From assembly GCF_900447535.1 (NCBI RefSeq), contig NZ_UFXX01000001.1:2170001-2234000 (forward strand): a stretch of DNA of 64,000 nucleotides, in the 5' to 3' direction. Of this stretch, positions 35,179 to 43,906 are shown one piece after another; positions within the stretch are counted from its first letter, which is position 1; each line of letters starts with the position of its first letter. The notes below the pieces were generated by a model that saw nothing but the letters and a program-made list of their open reading frames with translations, did not search any database and was not told the origin of the DNA. The stretch is from Dermacoccus nishinomiyaensis. GTDB lineage: Bacteria; Actinomycetota; Actinomycetes; Actinomycetales; Dermatophilaceae. A program made the position numbers and the translations under genes.

Positions 35179-36639
35179 TCAAGAGTGATCGCTCGCAAGG
35201 TTCACACCCGGGTTGAGGGTCCCATTCGGGTCGAAGACGCGCCGCAGTTCGCGCTGGATGCGCGTGTTCGTCTCGCCGAGCTCGACGGGCAGCATGCTCG
35301 CCTTGAGGCGCCCGATGCCGTGCTCACCGGTGATGGTGCCGCCGAGATCGAGGCCGAGCTGCATGATCTCCTCGAACGCGGCGTAAGCGCGACGCTTCTC
35401 GTCCACGGCCTCGGGAGTGTCGCCGGGGGAGTAGAGCACGGCGGGGTGCATGTTGCCGTCGCCGAGGTGGCCGGCCGTCGCGACGCGTACGCGGTGCTTC
35501 TTGCCGAGCGCCCGCACGCCGTCGACGAGTTCGCCGGTGCGTCGCAGAGGCACGCAGACGTCGTCGACGAGGTCGCGGCCCATCGCCTCGAACGCGTTGC
35601 CGACGAGGCGCCGCGCAGCGGTGAACTGCAGTGACTCCGCGACGGATTCGGCGACGAACACCTCCGCGCCGGCCTCCTCGGCGAGGCGCGAGAACGCCGC
35701 GAACTCGACGTCCTGACGTGTGGCGTCGTCACACCCGACGATGAGCATGCCGTCGACGGACTCGTCGAAGCCGAGATCGGCCATGCGCTGCACCGCGGCG
35801 AGCGTCGGGCCGTCCATGAACTCCAGCATCGACGGGCGCCCGCCGGCCTCGAGGTAGGTTGCCGCCACCTCGCACGCACGCGACGCCGAGTCGAACAGTG
35901 CGACGGCGACCAGTTCGTCGTCAGGCGCCGGGACGAGAGCGAGCGTCACCTCCGTGACGACACCGAGCGTGCCCTCCGACCCGACGATGAGGCCCGTGAG
36001 GTCGTACCCCGCGACGCCCTTCGCCGTCGGAGTGCCGGTGCGCATGACGCTGCCGTCGGCGAGCACGACCTCGAGCGCACGCACGAACTTCTTCGTCACC
36101 CCGTACTTGACGCAGCACAGGCCCCCGGCGTTCGTCGCGACGTTGCCGCCGATCGAGGAGATGCGCCACGAGCCCGGGTCCGGGGGATAGAACAGGCCCT
36201 GCTCACGCACAGCGTCCGACAGATCGCCGTTCAGCACACCCGGTTCGACGACGGCGATGCGCTCGGCAGGGTTGATGGTCTTGATCGCGTTCATACGGGA
36301 GACATCGAGCACGACGCACCCGTCGATCGCGTTCGCGCCACCCGACAGCCCGGTGCCCGCACCCCGCGTGATGACGGGCACGCCACGCTCGTTCGCCCAC
36401 CGCAGCGTCGCGACGACGTCGTCACGGCACGTCGCGCGCACGAGCGCGATCGCCGCACCCACCTCTTCGACGGGGGATCGGTCACGGCTCGCGGCGTCGA
36501 CGACGTCGGGGTCGGTGACGAGCCTGCCGCTCAGCTGCGCGGCGAGGACGTCGAGGTCGTCCGCGTTCGGGACGGCTGGTGCCGTGGCCGCGGAAGCCTC
36601 GTCGGGGGTGGGCTGCTCGCGCTGATCGGGGGTGCTCAT
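35179..36639 (-). CDS. FAD-binding oxidoreductase, GlcD/D-2-hydroxyacid dehydrogenase type
   Basis: A 486-residue VAO-fold flavoprotein. VITRGAGTGLSGGANAIDGC and PPDPGSWRISSIGGNVATNA bind FAD; GLIVGSEGTLGVVTEVTL and the C-terminal ATAGHLGDGNMHP and GTITGEHGIGRLKA are the GlcD-type substrate/metal motifs (His residues). It oxidises a D-2-hydroxyacid (glycolate, D-lactate or D-2-hydroxyglutarate are the known choices) and passes electrons to the respiratory chain or an electron-transfer protein. It is downstream of the symporter gene on the same strand but separated by a strong terminator. Confidence 0.85.
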   Translation of the reverse strand: MSTPDQREQPTPDEASAATAPAVPNADDLDVLAAQLSGRLVTDPDVVDAASRDRSPVEEVGAAIALVRATCRDDVVATLRWANERGVPVITRGAGTGLSGGANAIDGCVVLDVSRMNAIKTINPAERIAVVEPGVLNGDLSDAVREQGLFYPPDPGSWRISSIGGNVATNAGGLCCVKYGVTKKFVRALEVVLADGSVMRTGTPTAKGVAGYDLTGLIVGSEGTLGVVTEVTLALVPAPDDELVAVALFDSASRACEVAATYLEAGGRPSMLEFMDGPTLAAVQRMADLGFDESVDGMLIVGCDDATRQDVEFAAFSRLAEEAGAEVFVAESVAESLQFTAARRLVGNAFEAMGRDLVDDVCVPLRRTGELVDGVRALGKKHRVRVATAGHLGDGNMHPAVLYSPGDTPEAVDEKRRAYAAFEEIMQLGLDLGGTITGEHGIGRLKASMLPVELGETNTRIQRELRRVFDPNGTLNPGVNLASDHS

Positions 36640-36706
36640 GCGGTCTCCTCGTGAGGTGGGCGGTCTTCGGGGCGCGATGGGGCGCGTCGTGACTCAGCAG
36701 GGACGC

Positions 36707-36750
36707 CGATGCCGCCGTCCGCTCCAGCGTGCGAGCGGACGGCGGCATCG
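36707..36750. terminator. 18-bp perfect stem terminator between symporter and oxidase genes
   Basis: Arms 36707-36724 and 36733-36750 are fully complementary, with an 8-nt loop. It should stop leftward transcripts of the symporter gene, so the oxidase has its own promoter or depends on read-through. Confidence 0.85.
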
Positions 36751-36773
36751 TCAAGCCGAGGCGGGCAGGTGCC

Positions 36774-38387
36774 TCAGCGTGCGGTCGGCGTGGCGTCGAG
36801 TTCGACGTCGGCGGGGCGGTGGACGCGGGCGTCCCACTCGGCGCGCACCGCGTCGTCCGTCTTCGGCGTCGCGAGGGAAGCGACGACGAACGTGACGAGC
36901 GAGGCGATGAGGCCGTAGTAGATCGGCTCATTGGCGAGGATGCCATTCAGGGTGTCGCCGAGCTTGTTCGCCTGGTAGACCATCCCGGCCACGGTGACGA
37001 GCGTGCCGACGAGCATCGAGATCGCGGCGCCCGTGCCGTTGGCGCGCTTCCACACGAAACCGCCGAGGATGGCGACGAGCAGGCCGCCGACGAGGATGTC
37101 GTACGCCACCGTCAGCGACGCGACGACGAGGTCGCCGCCGTTGTCGAGGCGCGCCATGAGGATCGAGATGAGCACCGTCAGCACGCCGAGCCCGAGGACG
37201 AACGCGCGGTTCTCGCGGATGTTCTTCTCACTGTGCGGGTCGGACGCGTCGTGGTTCGCGGCGTGTGAACCCGTGCTTTTCAGGGCGCGGGCGTCGTGGT
37301 CGCTGTAGGCGTCGACGGCGACGTCGTCGACCGCGCGGGCACGGCCCGTCAGGAACGGGACGACGTCGTTGCGGGCCACCGTCGCGCACGCGATGAGCGC
37401 GCCGGACGCCGTCGACATCATCGCCGCGACGGCGGCGGCGAGCACGAGACCGCCGATGCCGACGGGCAGGATCTTGTCGGCGACCTCGGCGTAGACGTCG
37501 TTCTTCGCCTTGATGCCGTCGCCGAGGACGGCGTGCGCGCCCATGCCGATGATCGCGCCGGCCGCGCCGTAGAGGATGCAGTAGACACCGGCCATGGTGC
37601 CGCCGAGACGCGCTACCTTCGGGGTGCGCGCGGTGAAGACGCGCTGCCAGATGTCCTGGCCGATGAGCATGCCGAACATGTAGACGACGAACCACGTGAT
37701 GATCGTCTGCGTGTCGGCGCCGACCTTGCCGCCGGCGATGGCGAAGTAGTCGTCGCCCAGGCGCTCGCGGATGCCGGAGAAGCCGTCGGCCTTGACGAGC
37801 ACGAACGGCAGCATGAGCGCAAAGACGCCGATCGTCTTGATGATGAACTGCACCTGGTCGGCCAGGGTGATCGACCACATGCCGCCGATGACGGAGTACA
37901 CGAGCACGACGGCGCCGCCGATGGCGATGCAGATCCAGCTGTCGAGGCCCGTCAGCACGTGCAGGACGGTGGCGTACGCGCCGGTCGAGGTGACGACGAG
38001 GAACATCGTGTAGAGCATCATGACGATGCTGGACGCGCCCGCGGCGCTCTTGCTGCCGTAGCGCAGTTTCAGCATGTCGCTGACGGTGTAGACGCGCAGC
38101 TTCGAGATGGTGCCGGCGAACAGCAGCGACAGCAGGAGCACGCCGACGCCGATGGCGACGACGAGCCACATGCCCGACAACCCCATCTTGTAGCCGAGGC
38201 CGACCCCGCCGACCGTGGAGGCGCCACCGAGGACGACGGCCGCCATCGTGCCGGTGTAGAGGAAGGTGCCGAGGCGGCGGCCGGCGACGAGGTAGTCGCT
38301 GGAGTTCTGGGTGCGCGAGCGGCCCCAGAACCCGAAGCCGAGCATGGCGACGAGGTAGAGGACGACGATCACGAGGTTGAGGTCCAC
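36774..38387 (-). CDS. sodium:solute symporter (SSS family)
   Basis: A 537-residue protein with about 13 spans. FGFWGRSRTQNSSDYLVAGR is the SSS span-1/2 loop, VYSVIGGMWSITLADQVQF the span-6 signature region, and MMSTASGALIACATVARNDV the span-8/9 Na+ site motif. A ~40-residue charged insert lies in a cytoplasmic loop. GTG 38387 has AAGGAGG 5 nt upstream, which rules out the longer frame. The substrate is unknown; a polyamine-related, guanidino or carboxylate compound is suggested by the neighbours. It is divergent from the ureohydrolase gene. Confidence 0.88.
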   Translation of the reverse strand: MDLNLVIVVLYLVAMLGFGFWGRSRTQNSSDYLVAGRRLGTFLYTGTMAAVVLGGASTVGGVGLGYKMGLSGMWLVVAIGVGVLLLSLLFAGTISKLRVYTVSDMLKLRYGSKSAAGASSIVMMLYTMFLVVTSTGAYATVLHVLTGLDSWICIAIGGAVVLVYSVIGGMWSITLADQVQFIIKTIGVFALMLPFVLVKADGFSGIRERLGDDYFAIAGGKVGADTQTIITWFVVYMFGMLIGQDIWQRVFTARTPKVARLGGTMAGVYCILYGAAGAIIGMGAHAVLGDGIKAKNDVYAEVADKILPVGIGGLVLAAAVAAMMSTASGALIACATVARNDVVPFLTGRARAVDDVAVDAYSDHDARALKSTGSHAANHDASDPHSEKNIRENRAFVLGLGVLTVLISILMARLDNGGDLVVASLTVAYDILVGGLLVAILGGFVWKRANGTGAAISMLVGTLVTVAGMVYQANKLGDTLNGILANEPIYYGLIASLVTFVVASLATPKTDDAVRAEWDARVHRPADVELDATPTAR

Positions 38388-38598
38388 GAGGGCCTCCTTG
38401 GATCCGGGTGGCATGGCTCTGGCATGAGTCCACGGTGAACCGTATGAATATACGAGATCGACTCGTGACAAACGAGAGATTCGCATTGGTAAACACGTCC
38501 GTTAATCTGATCGTGACCTGATGAGTGGCCGTTCGACGGCTCGACGGGGTGCTCGCACCGGGCGTGCGCACGCCTCGTCGGAAGAGGAAGAGGACGAG
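38388..38598. promoter_or_regulatory. divergent promoter region of symporter and ureohydrolase genes
   Basis: A 211-bp, locally A/T-richer region (38430-38515) without a gene. It should hold both promoters; TTAATC near 38502 is a possible rightward -10 box. No convincing palindrome stands out. Confidence 0.4.
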
Positions 38599-39621
38599 AT
38601 GGATCACCCCCGCATCGAGGCCGGCGGCAACGTCGGGCCCGTCAATGCCGCCCTCACGCCGCGGTACGCCGGCCTCGGCACGTTCGCGCGCCTGCCGCGC
38701 ATCGAGGACGTCTCGAAGGCCGACGTCGCCGTCGTCGGCATGCCGTTCGACACCGGCGTCTCCTACCGCCCCGGTGCGCGTTTCGGCGCGACGCACGTGC
38801 GCGAGAGCTCGCGTCTGCTGCGCCCGTTCAACCCGGCGCAGTCCGTGTCGCCGTTCGCGCAGATGCAGATTGCCGATGCCGGTGACATCGCGCTCAACCC
38901 GTTCGACATCGAGTCGGCGCTGAAGGAAGCGGAGGAGGGTGCACGTCAGTTCGTCGACGAGGGCACCTCGCTCATCACGATCGGCGGCGACCACACCCTC
39001 GCCCTGCCGCTGCTGCGCGCGCACGCGAAGAAGCACGGCCCCGTCGCGCTGCTGCACTTCGACGCGCACCTCGACACGTGGGACACCTACTTCGGCGCCG
39101 AGTACACGCACGGGACGCCGTTCCGCCGGGCGTTCGAGGAGGGCCTCATCGACTCCTCCGGCGTCTGCCACGTCGGCACGCGCGGCCCGCTGTACGGCAC
39201 GCAGGACCTCGAGGACGACGCGCGCTTCGGCTTCGGTGTCGTGACGAGCAACGACGTCATGCGCATGGGCGTCGACGAGGTCGTCGGGTTCCTGCGCGAG
39301 CGCGTCGGCGACCGTCCGCTGTACGTCTCGCTCGACATCGACGTGCTCGACCCCGCGCACGCGCCGGGCACCGGCACCCCCGAGCCGGGCGGTCTGGCGT
39401 CGCGTGAGCTGCTCGAGATCCTGCGCGGTCTGCGCGGCACGAACCTCATCGGCGCCGACGTCGTCGAGGTCGCACCGCCCTACGACCACGCCGAACTGAC
39501 GGGCCTGGCCGCCGCCAACGTCGTCTACGAGTACATGTCGCTGCTCGCGCTCGGTGCGGACGCCGCGCCCGGCGGGCCCGCGTACGGCGAGTCCGGCACG
39601 GTGTACGGGGCCCAGCGTTGA
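38599..39621 (+). CDS. ureohydrolase of the agmatinase/guanidinobutyrase family
   Basis: A 340-residue Mn enzyme. Metal ligands are visible in [23 protein letters not shown] and [20 protein letters not shown], all intact. [18 protein letters not shown] at the start is common to bacterial agmatinases and 4-guanidinobutyrases, so it releases urea from agmatine or 4-guanidinobutyrate; the nearby amidase and monooxygenase favour guanidinobutyrate. ATG 38599 is preceded by an A/G-rich site (GAAGAGGAAGAGG). It is coupled to the next gene by TTGA overlap. Confidence 0.88.
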   Translation: MDHPRIEAGGNVGPVNAALTPRYAGLGTFARLPRIEDVSKADVAVVGMPFDTGVSYRPGARFGATHVRESSRLLRPFNPAQSVSPFAQMQIADAGDIALNPFDIESALKEAEEGARQFVDEGTSLITIGGDHTLALPLLRAHAKKHGPVALLHFDAHLDTWDTYFGAEYTHGTPFRRAFEEGLIDSSGVCHVGTRGPLYGTQDLEDDARFGFGVVTSNDVMRMGVDEVVGFLRERVGDRPLYVSLDIDVLDPAHAPGTGTPEPGGLASRELLEILRGLRGTNLIGADVVEVAPPYDHAELTGLAAANVVYEYMSLLALGADAAPGGPAYGESGTVYGAQR

Positions 39622-41369
39622 GCGAGCAGATCCGTCACCCCGAGCCCGAAGCCGTCGCGCCGGCGGGCGAGGGCGAGAAGATCCGCAACGGTGGCGACCT
39701 CGTCGTCGAGACGCTCGAAGCGCTCGGCACGACGACGGTGTTCGGCATTCCCGGTCAGCACGCGCTGGGCCTGTTCGACGCGCTGCGCCGCTCGGGGCTG
39801 CACTTCATGAGCTCGCGCGTCGAGAACAACGCAGCCTTCGCGGCCGACGGCTACTCGCGCGTCTCAGGCAAGCCGGCCGCGCTGTTCCTGTCGACCGGGC
39901 CGGGTGCCCTGACGGCGCTGCCCGGGCTGCAGGAGGCGTACGCGACGAGCGTGCCGATGGTCGTCGTCGCCTCGCAGGTGCCCGTCTCGGGCCTCGGCGG
40001 CGCGCGTCGCGGCATGCTGCACCAGCTCGACGAGCAGCGCCGCGCCGCCATCGACGTGACGAAGTCGCAGCGCACGGTGACGCACCACGCCGCCATCCCG
40101 ACGGCCATCGAGTCGGCGTGGGTCGAGGCGATGACGTATCCGCGCGGGCCCGTGTGGGTCGAGGTGCCGCAGGACGTGCTGCTCGCGAAGACGGAGATCC
40201 CGCCGATCCGCACGGCCGTCTCGGCGCCGACGCCGGAGGGGCCGCGCCCCGAACTCGTCTGGGCTGCGGTGAAGTTGCTCGCGGGCGCGAAGCGCCCTGC
40301 CATCGTCGCTGGTGGCGGCGTGCGCCGCGCCGGCGCCGAGAGGGCGCTGCTCGCCCTGGCGGAGAAGCTCGACGCACCCGTCGTCTGCTCGCCGGGTGGC
40401 AACTCGGGTTTTCCGGTCGATCACCCGTTGTCGATGGGGTCGTGGGTCGAGGACCGCGCCGTCACCGACCTCCTCGCGGACGCCGATGTCCTGCTCGCGG
40501 TCGGCACCTCGCTCGGTGAGGTGACGTCGAACTACTTCACGCTGAAGCCCGCCGGCAAGCTCATCCACGTCGACGCCGAGCCGCGCGTTCTCGAGTCGAA
40601 CCACCCCGCGCTCGGCATCGCGTGCGACGCGAAGGCGGCGCTCGATGCGTTCGTCGCGGCGTTCCCGGCAGAGGCGCCCGCGGGGCGCGCGCCGGGAGCC
40701 GAGCGTGCTGCCGAAGTGCGCAAGGCGATCGTCGCCCGGCTCGACGGTCAGGATCTCGCCCACGAGCGCGCGTTCATGGACGCCATCCGCGCCGGCATCC
40801 CCGACGAGGTGCCGACGTTCTGGGACATGACGATCGCCGCCTACTGGGCCTGGAACTGCTGGGACGGCCGCTCCGGCGGCTTCCACTCGGGTCAGGGCGC
40901 CGGCGGGCTCGGGTTCGCGTTCCCGGCCGCACTCGGCGGCGCCGTCGCGCTCGCGGAGAAGCGCGGCGCAAAGCTGACGGACGTCGACGCGGCGTTCTCC
41001 GTCGGCGGGCACGAGCGCGTCGTCGCCGTCGCTGGTGACGGCTCGTCGATGTACTCGATCGCCGAACTCGCGACGGCCGTGCAACACGGCATCCCCGTCA
41101 CGTGGCTCATCGTCGACGACGGCGGCTACGGCATCCTGCGCGAGTACATGGAGGCGACGTTTGGCCAGGCGACGCACACCGAACTCGCGCGCCCGGACTT
41201 CGTCGCCTTGGCGGAGTCGTTCGGTGTCGAGGCTCAAGAGGTGGCTGTGGGTGACGAGGTCGGCTACGACGAGTTGACCGACGCCCTGCGCGCGACGTTC
41301 GCCGCCGACGTCAACGGCCCGCGCGTCATCGTCGTCAAGACCCACCTCGAGATGTTCGCGATGAGCTGA
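39618..41369 (+). CDS. thiamine-diphosphate-dependent enzyme, acetolactate-synthase-like
   Basis: A 583-residue ThDP enzyme with the three family domains: Glu69 in [20 protein letters not shown] activates the cofactor, the central domain has [14 protein letters not shown], and the ThDP-binding motif begins [16 protein letters not shown]. It starts at a TTG overlapping the ureohydrolase stop, so the two act in one pathway. 2-ketoarginine decarboxylase (AruI) is one known ThDP enzyme near guanidinobutyrase chemistry and is a candidate; the true substrate is unknown. Confidence 0.82.
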   Translation: MSEQIRHPEPEAVAPAGEGEKIRNGGDLVVETLEALGTTTVFGIPGQHALGLFDALRRSGLHFMSSRVENNAAFAADGYSRVSGKPAALFLSTGPGALTALPGLQEAYATSVPMVVVASQVPVSGLGGARRGMLHQLDEQRRAAIDVTKSQRTVTHHAAIPTAIESAWVEAMTYPRGPVWVEVPQDVLLAKTEIPPIRTAVSAPTPEGPRPELVWAAVKLLAGAKRPAIVAGGGVRRAGAERALLALAEKLDAPVVCSPGGNSGFPVDHPLSMGSWVEDRAVTDLLADADVLLAVGTSLGEVTSNYFTLKPAGKLIHVDAEPRVLESNHPALGIACDAKAALDAFVAAFPAEAPAGRAPGAERAAEVRKAIVARLDGQDLAHERAFMDAIRAGIPDEVPTFWDMTIAAYWAWNCWDGRSGGFHSGQGAGGLGFAFPAALGGAVALAEKRGAKLTDVDAAFSVGGHERVVAVAGDGSSMYSIAELATAVQHGIPVTWLIVDDGGYGILREYMEATFGQATHTELARPDFVALAESFGVEAQEVAVGDEVGYDELTDALRATFAADVNGPRVIVVKTHLEMFAMS

Positions 41370-41372
41370 CCC

Positions 41373-41462
41373 CTCTGCGATTCCCGTTCACATCTGCGAT
41401 TTTCGTTCACCTTCACGAAGGTGAACGAAAATCGCCGATGTGGACGTAGATCGCCGTTGGGT
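41373..41462. repeat. dispersed 20-nt repeat array, copy E, folded as a terminator-like hairpin
   Basis: Units run in both orientations and meet head to head. GCGATTTTCGTTCACCTT (41396-41413) pairs perfectly with 41418-41435 around the loop CACG, and pairing continues with mismatches to about 41380 and 41450. It lies between the convergent ThDP enzyme and MarR genes and can end both transcripts. Confidence 0.8.
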
Positions 41463-41515
41463 ACGGGATGGCGAGGGTGACGGTCACGGCGGCTTCGCGG
41501 TGTGGCCGGGGACTC

Positions 41516-42022
41516 TCAGGACGTGTCGTCGCGCGGTGAGCCGTGGGGTGAGGTCGCCGACGGTTCCTTGTAGGCGTCGATGAACGTCGCGAACGAGCTG
41601 ACGAGACGTTCGCGTTCGCCGGCGGGCAGAGCGGCGAGGGCGTCGTCGACGCGGTCGAGGTGACGTCCGACGCTGCGCTCGTAGAGCGCCGCGCCGTCGT
41701 CGCTCGCCTCGAAGAGCCAGGCGTGAGACCCGGATTCGCGGAATCGCCGGACGACGCCGGCCCGCACCGCAGCGTTGACCTGACGGTTCGCCGTTGACTG
41801 CTCGAGCTCAAGTTCGCACGCGATCTGCTTGAGCGTGCGCGGCGGGCCGTCGCCCGTCAGCAGCCACAGCAGGCGGCCCTCGGCGATGCGCAACTCGCTC
41901 GCCTGCTCCTCGGCGCGGCGCATGATGTCGAAGTGAGAGAGCAGGCGCGCCATGGTGCGGGCACGGTCGCCGTTGCCGTCGTCGGCGGCGGTGTCGATGT
42001 CGCTCGCCACGTCTGCCGCCAT
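41516..42022 (-). CDS. MarR-family transcriptional regulator
   Basis: A 168-residue winged-helix protein: RMAEEQ-type first helix around FDIMRRAEEQASELRIAEGR, recognition region PPRTLKQIACELELEQSTANR and the wing VRRFRESGSHAWLFE. It is divergent from an EmrB-type exporter 83 nt away, the usual layout of a MarR repressor of drug efflux. ATG 42022 follows a G-rich site; an upstream TTG (42052) is possible. Confidence 0.85.
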   Translation of the reverse strand: MAADVASDIDTAADDGNGDRARTMARLLSHFDIMRRAEEQASELRIAEGRLLWLLTGDGPPRTLKQIACELELEQSTANRQVNAAVRAGVVRRFRESGSHAWLFEASDDGAALYERSVGRHLDRVDDALAALPAGERERLVSSFATFIDAYKEPSATSPHGSPRDDTS

Positions 42023-42039
42023 CCCGTCCCCCCCGCTTG

Positions 42040-42089
42040 TTGCTTCGTACAACTAAATGTAATCTCATCGGGTAGGTATGTAATTTACA
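42040..42089. promoter_or_regulatory. candidate MarR operators between divergent genes
   Basis: TGTAA-T-TTACA (42079-42089) is a perfect palindrome overlapping the ribosome-binding region of the exporter. A TGTAA half-site occurs at 42058-42062 and TTGT...ACAA arms at 42038-42052, all within the 83-bp intergenic region. Confidence 0.5.
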
Positions 42090-42105
42090 CAAACGGAGTG
42101 GTCAC

Positions 42106-43590
42106 TTGTCCTCACCCACCGCGCCGACCGGGGCCGCCCCCGCGATGCGCTTCTCCCCGATGACGGTCGTCGCCGTCCTCTGCATCGGCAGCCTCAGCGG
42201 CGCGCTCATGCAGTCCCTCGTCATCCCGATCCAGCGCGAACTGCCGGAGCTGCTGCACACGTCCGCGAGCAACGCCTCCTGGGCGGTGACGGCGACGCTG
42301 CTCGCCGGCGCCGTGACGATGCCCGTCACCGGCCGCCTCGCCGACATGTACGGCAAGAAGCGAGTCCTGCTCGTATCGGCGACGCTGCTCGTCCTCGGTT
42401 CGGTCGTCGCGGCGCTGTCGAGCACCCTCGCGCCGTTCCTCGTCGGCCGCGCGCTGCAGGGCATGGCGATGGGCTACATCCCGGTCGCCATCAGTCTCGT
42501 GCGCGAGGTCGCTCCGCCCGCGCGTGCGACGGGCGCCGTCGCCGCCGTCAGCGCGACGCTCGGTGTCGGTGGTGCGCTTGGTCTGCCGCTCGCAGCGTGG
42601 ATCGCGCAGGACTACTCGTGGCACGACCTGTTCTGGCTGTCCGCGGTGCTCGCCGCCGTCGTCGTCGTGCTGACGGCGTTCGTCGTGCCGCACATCCACG
42701 ACGAGCACCCGGCGCACATCGACCCTGTCGGCATCATCGGTCTCGCCGTGGGTCTGGTCTCGGCGCTCGTCGGTGTCTCGAAGGGCTCCGAATGGGGGTG
42801 GGGCAGTGGGCGCACGATCGGCAGCATCGTCGCCGGTGTCATCGTGCTGCTCGTCTGGGGCGCGTACGAGCTGCGTCACCACGATCCGCTCGTCGACCTG
42901 CGCACCATGGCGCGCCGCCCGGTGTTGTTCACGAACCTCGCGGCCGTGCTCGTCGGATTCGGCATGATGGCGCAGTCCATCATCGTGCCGCAGCTGCTCG
43001 AGATGCCCGAGGCCACCGGGTACGGTCTCGGCCAGTCGATCCTGCACGCCGGGCTGTGGATGGCTCCCGCGGGCCTCATGATGATGGCGTTCGCGCCCGT
43101 CTCGAGCGCGCTCATCACGCACCGCGGTGCGCGGGTGACGCTCGCCACCGGTGCGCTCGTCATCAGCATCGGCTACGTCATCGCGCTGTTCCTCATGAAC
43201 GCGCCGTGGCAGCTCATGGTCGCCTCGTGCGTCGCGTCGGCGGGTGTCGGCATCGGTTACGCCGCGATGCCGACGCTCATCCTCGACAACGTGCCGATGC
43301 ACGAGGCCGGCGCCAGCGTCGGCGTCAACGGCCTGATGCGTTCGGTCGGCACGACCGTCGCCGGCGCCGTCATGGCCGCCGTGCTGACGAGCCGCACGAC
43401 CGTCCTCGCGCCGGGGACGCCCGCCATCCCGACGGAGGGCGCGTTCAAGGTGTGCTTCATCATCGGGGCCTGCGCCGCCGTCGCGGGCGCCGCCATCGCG
43501 ATGCTCGTCCCGCGACGTGTGCGCCCCGACGCCGAGGCCCAGCCGGCCGGCGTCGACCTCGCACCGGAGGGCGCCGTCGTCGCGGGCTGA
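42106..43590 (+). CDS. MFS drug exporter, EmrB/QacA type (DHA2)
   Basis: A 494-residue protein with about 14 spans. ASWAVTATLLAGAVTMPVTG and GRLADMYGKKRVLLVSATLL are the DHA2 loop and motif A; LGVGGALGLPLAAWIAQDYS is motif C of proton-driven drug antiporters. Start TTG with GGAG 7 nt upstream. It is probably repressed by the divergent MarR protein. Substrate unknown. Confidence 0.85.
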   Translation: MSSPTAPTGAAPAMRFSPMTVVAVLCIGSLSGALMQSLVIPIQRELPELLHTSASNASWAVTATLLAGAVTMPVTGRLADMYGKKRVLLVSATLLVLGSVVAALSSTLAPFLVGRALQGMAMGYIPVAISLVREVAPPARATGAVAAVSATLGVGGALGLPLAAWIAQDYSWHDLFWLSAVLAAVVVVLTAFVVPHIHDEHPAHIDPVGIIGLAVGLVSALVGVSKGSEWGWGSGRTIGSIVAGVIVLLVWGAYELRHHDPLVDLRTMARRPVLFTNLAAVLVGFGMMAQSIIVPQLLEMPEATGYGLGQSILHAGLWMAPAGLMMMAFAPVSSALITHRGARVTLATGALVISIGYVIALFLMNAPWQLMVASCVASAGVGIGYAAMPTLILDNVPMHEAGASVGVNGLMRSVGTTVAGAVMAAVLTSRTTVLAPGTPAIPTEGAFKVCFIIGACAAVAGAAIAMLVPRRVRPDAEAQPAGVDLAPEGAVVAG

Positions 43591-43611
43591 ACCCGTCGCT
43601 CACGGTGAGCT

Positions 43612-43663
43612 CGAACGTCGCCCGCGAAGGTGTCAGATCTGACGCGTTCGCGGGCGACGTTCG
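43612..43663. terminator. 17-bp perfect stem with internal palindrome
   Basis: Arms 43612-43628 and 43647-43663 (CGAACGTCGCCCGCGAA and complement). The loop holds the 12-bp palindrome GTCAGATCTGAC (43632-43643). It is the first of four hairpins after the exporter gene. Confidence 0.6.
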
Positions 43664-43700
43664 TCATGAATGGCTGACGTCGGATGCAGTACCCCGATGG

Positions 43701-43714
43701 CGCGACATGTCGCG
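43701..43714. repeat. 14-bp perfect palindrome
   Basis: CGCGACATGTCGCG in the intergenic region between two long hairpins; it could be a protein-binding site. No function is evident. Confidence 0.5.
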
Positions 43715-43736
43715 TAAGTCGGGATGCTGTGACGCA

Positions 43737-43780
43737 AGAACGCCCCACTCGTGCGACGTGACGCACGAGTGGGGCGTTCT
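43737..43780. terminator. 19-bp perfect stem, bidirectional terminator
   Basis: AGAACGCCCCACTCGTGCG (43737-43755) and its exact complement (43762-43780) with loop ACGTGA, between the convergent exporter and aldehyde dehydrogenase genes. Confidence 0.85.
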
Positions 43781-43847
43781 CAGGCCCCGAGGGTCAGTTG
43801 GGCGTACTTCGTCAGCCCGCGATCACTTCGGCGGTCCGACGCGCGCC

Positions 43848-43899
43848 CGAAGGGGCCGGGGCACATCCTCGCTTCGCTGCGGTGCACCCCGCCCCTTCG
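43848..43899 (-). terminator. imperfect GC-rich hairpin after aldehyde dehydrogenase
   Basis: CGAAGGGGC/CGGGGCA pairs with TGCACCCCG/CCCCTTCG across a 17-nt loop, 8 nt beyond the stop of the leftward aldehyde dehydrogenase. CTTCGTCAGCCCGCGAT, the end of that gene, is repeated at 43808-43824, a small duplication. Confidence 0.5.
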
Positions 43900-43906
43900 A
43901 GCTTCG

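Noticed and set aside
37228-39489. 753-residue open frame on the minus strand
   Set aside because: Antisense to the ureohydrolase and out of frame with the symporter; Arg/Asp/His-rich shadow.
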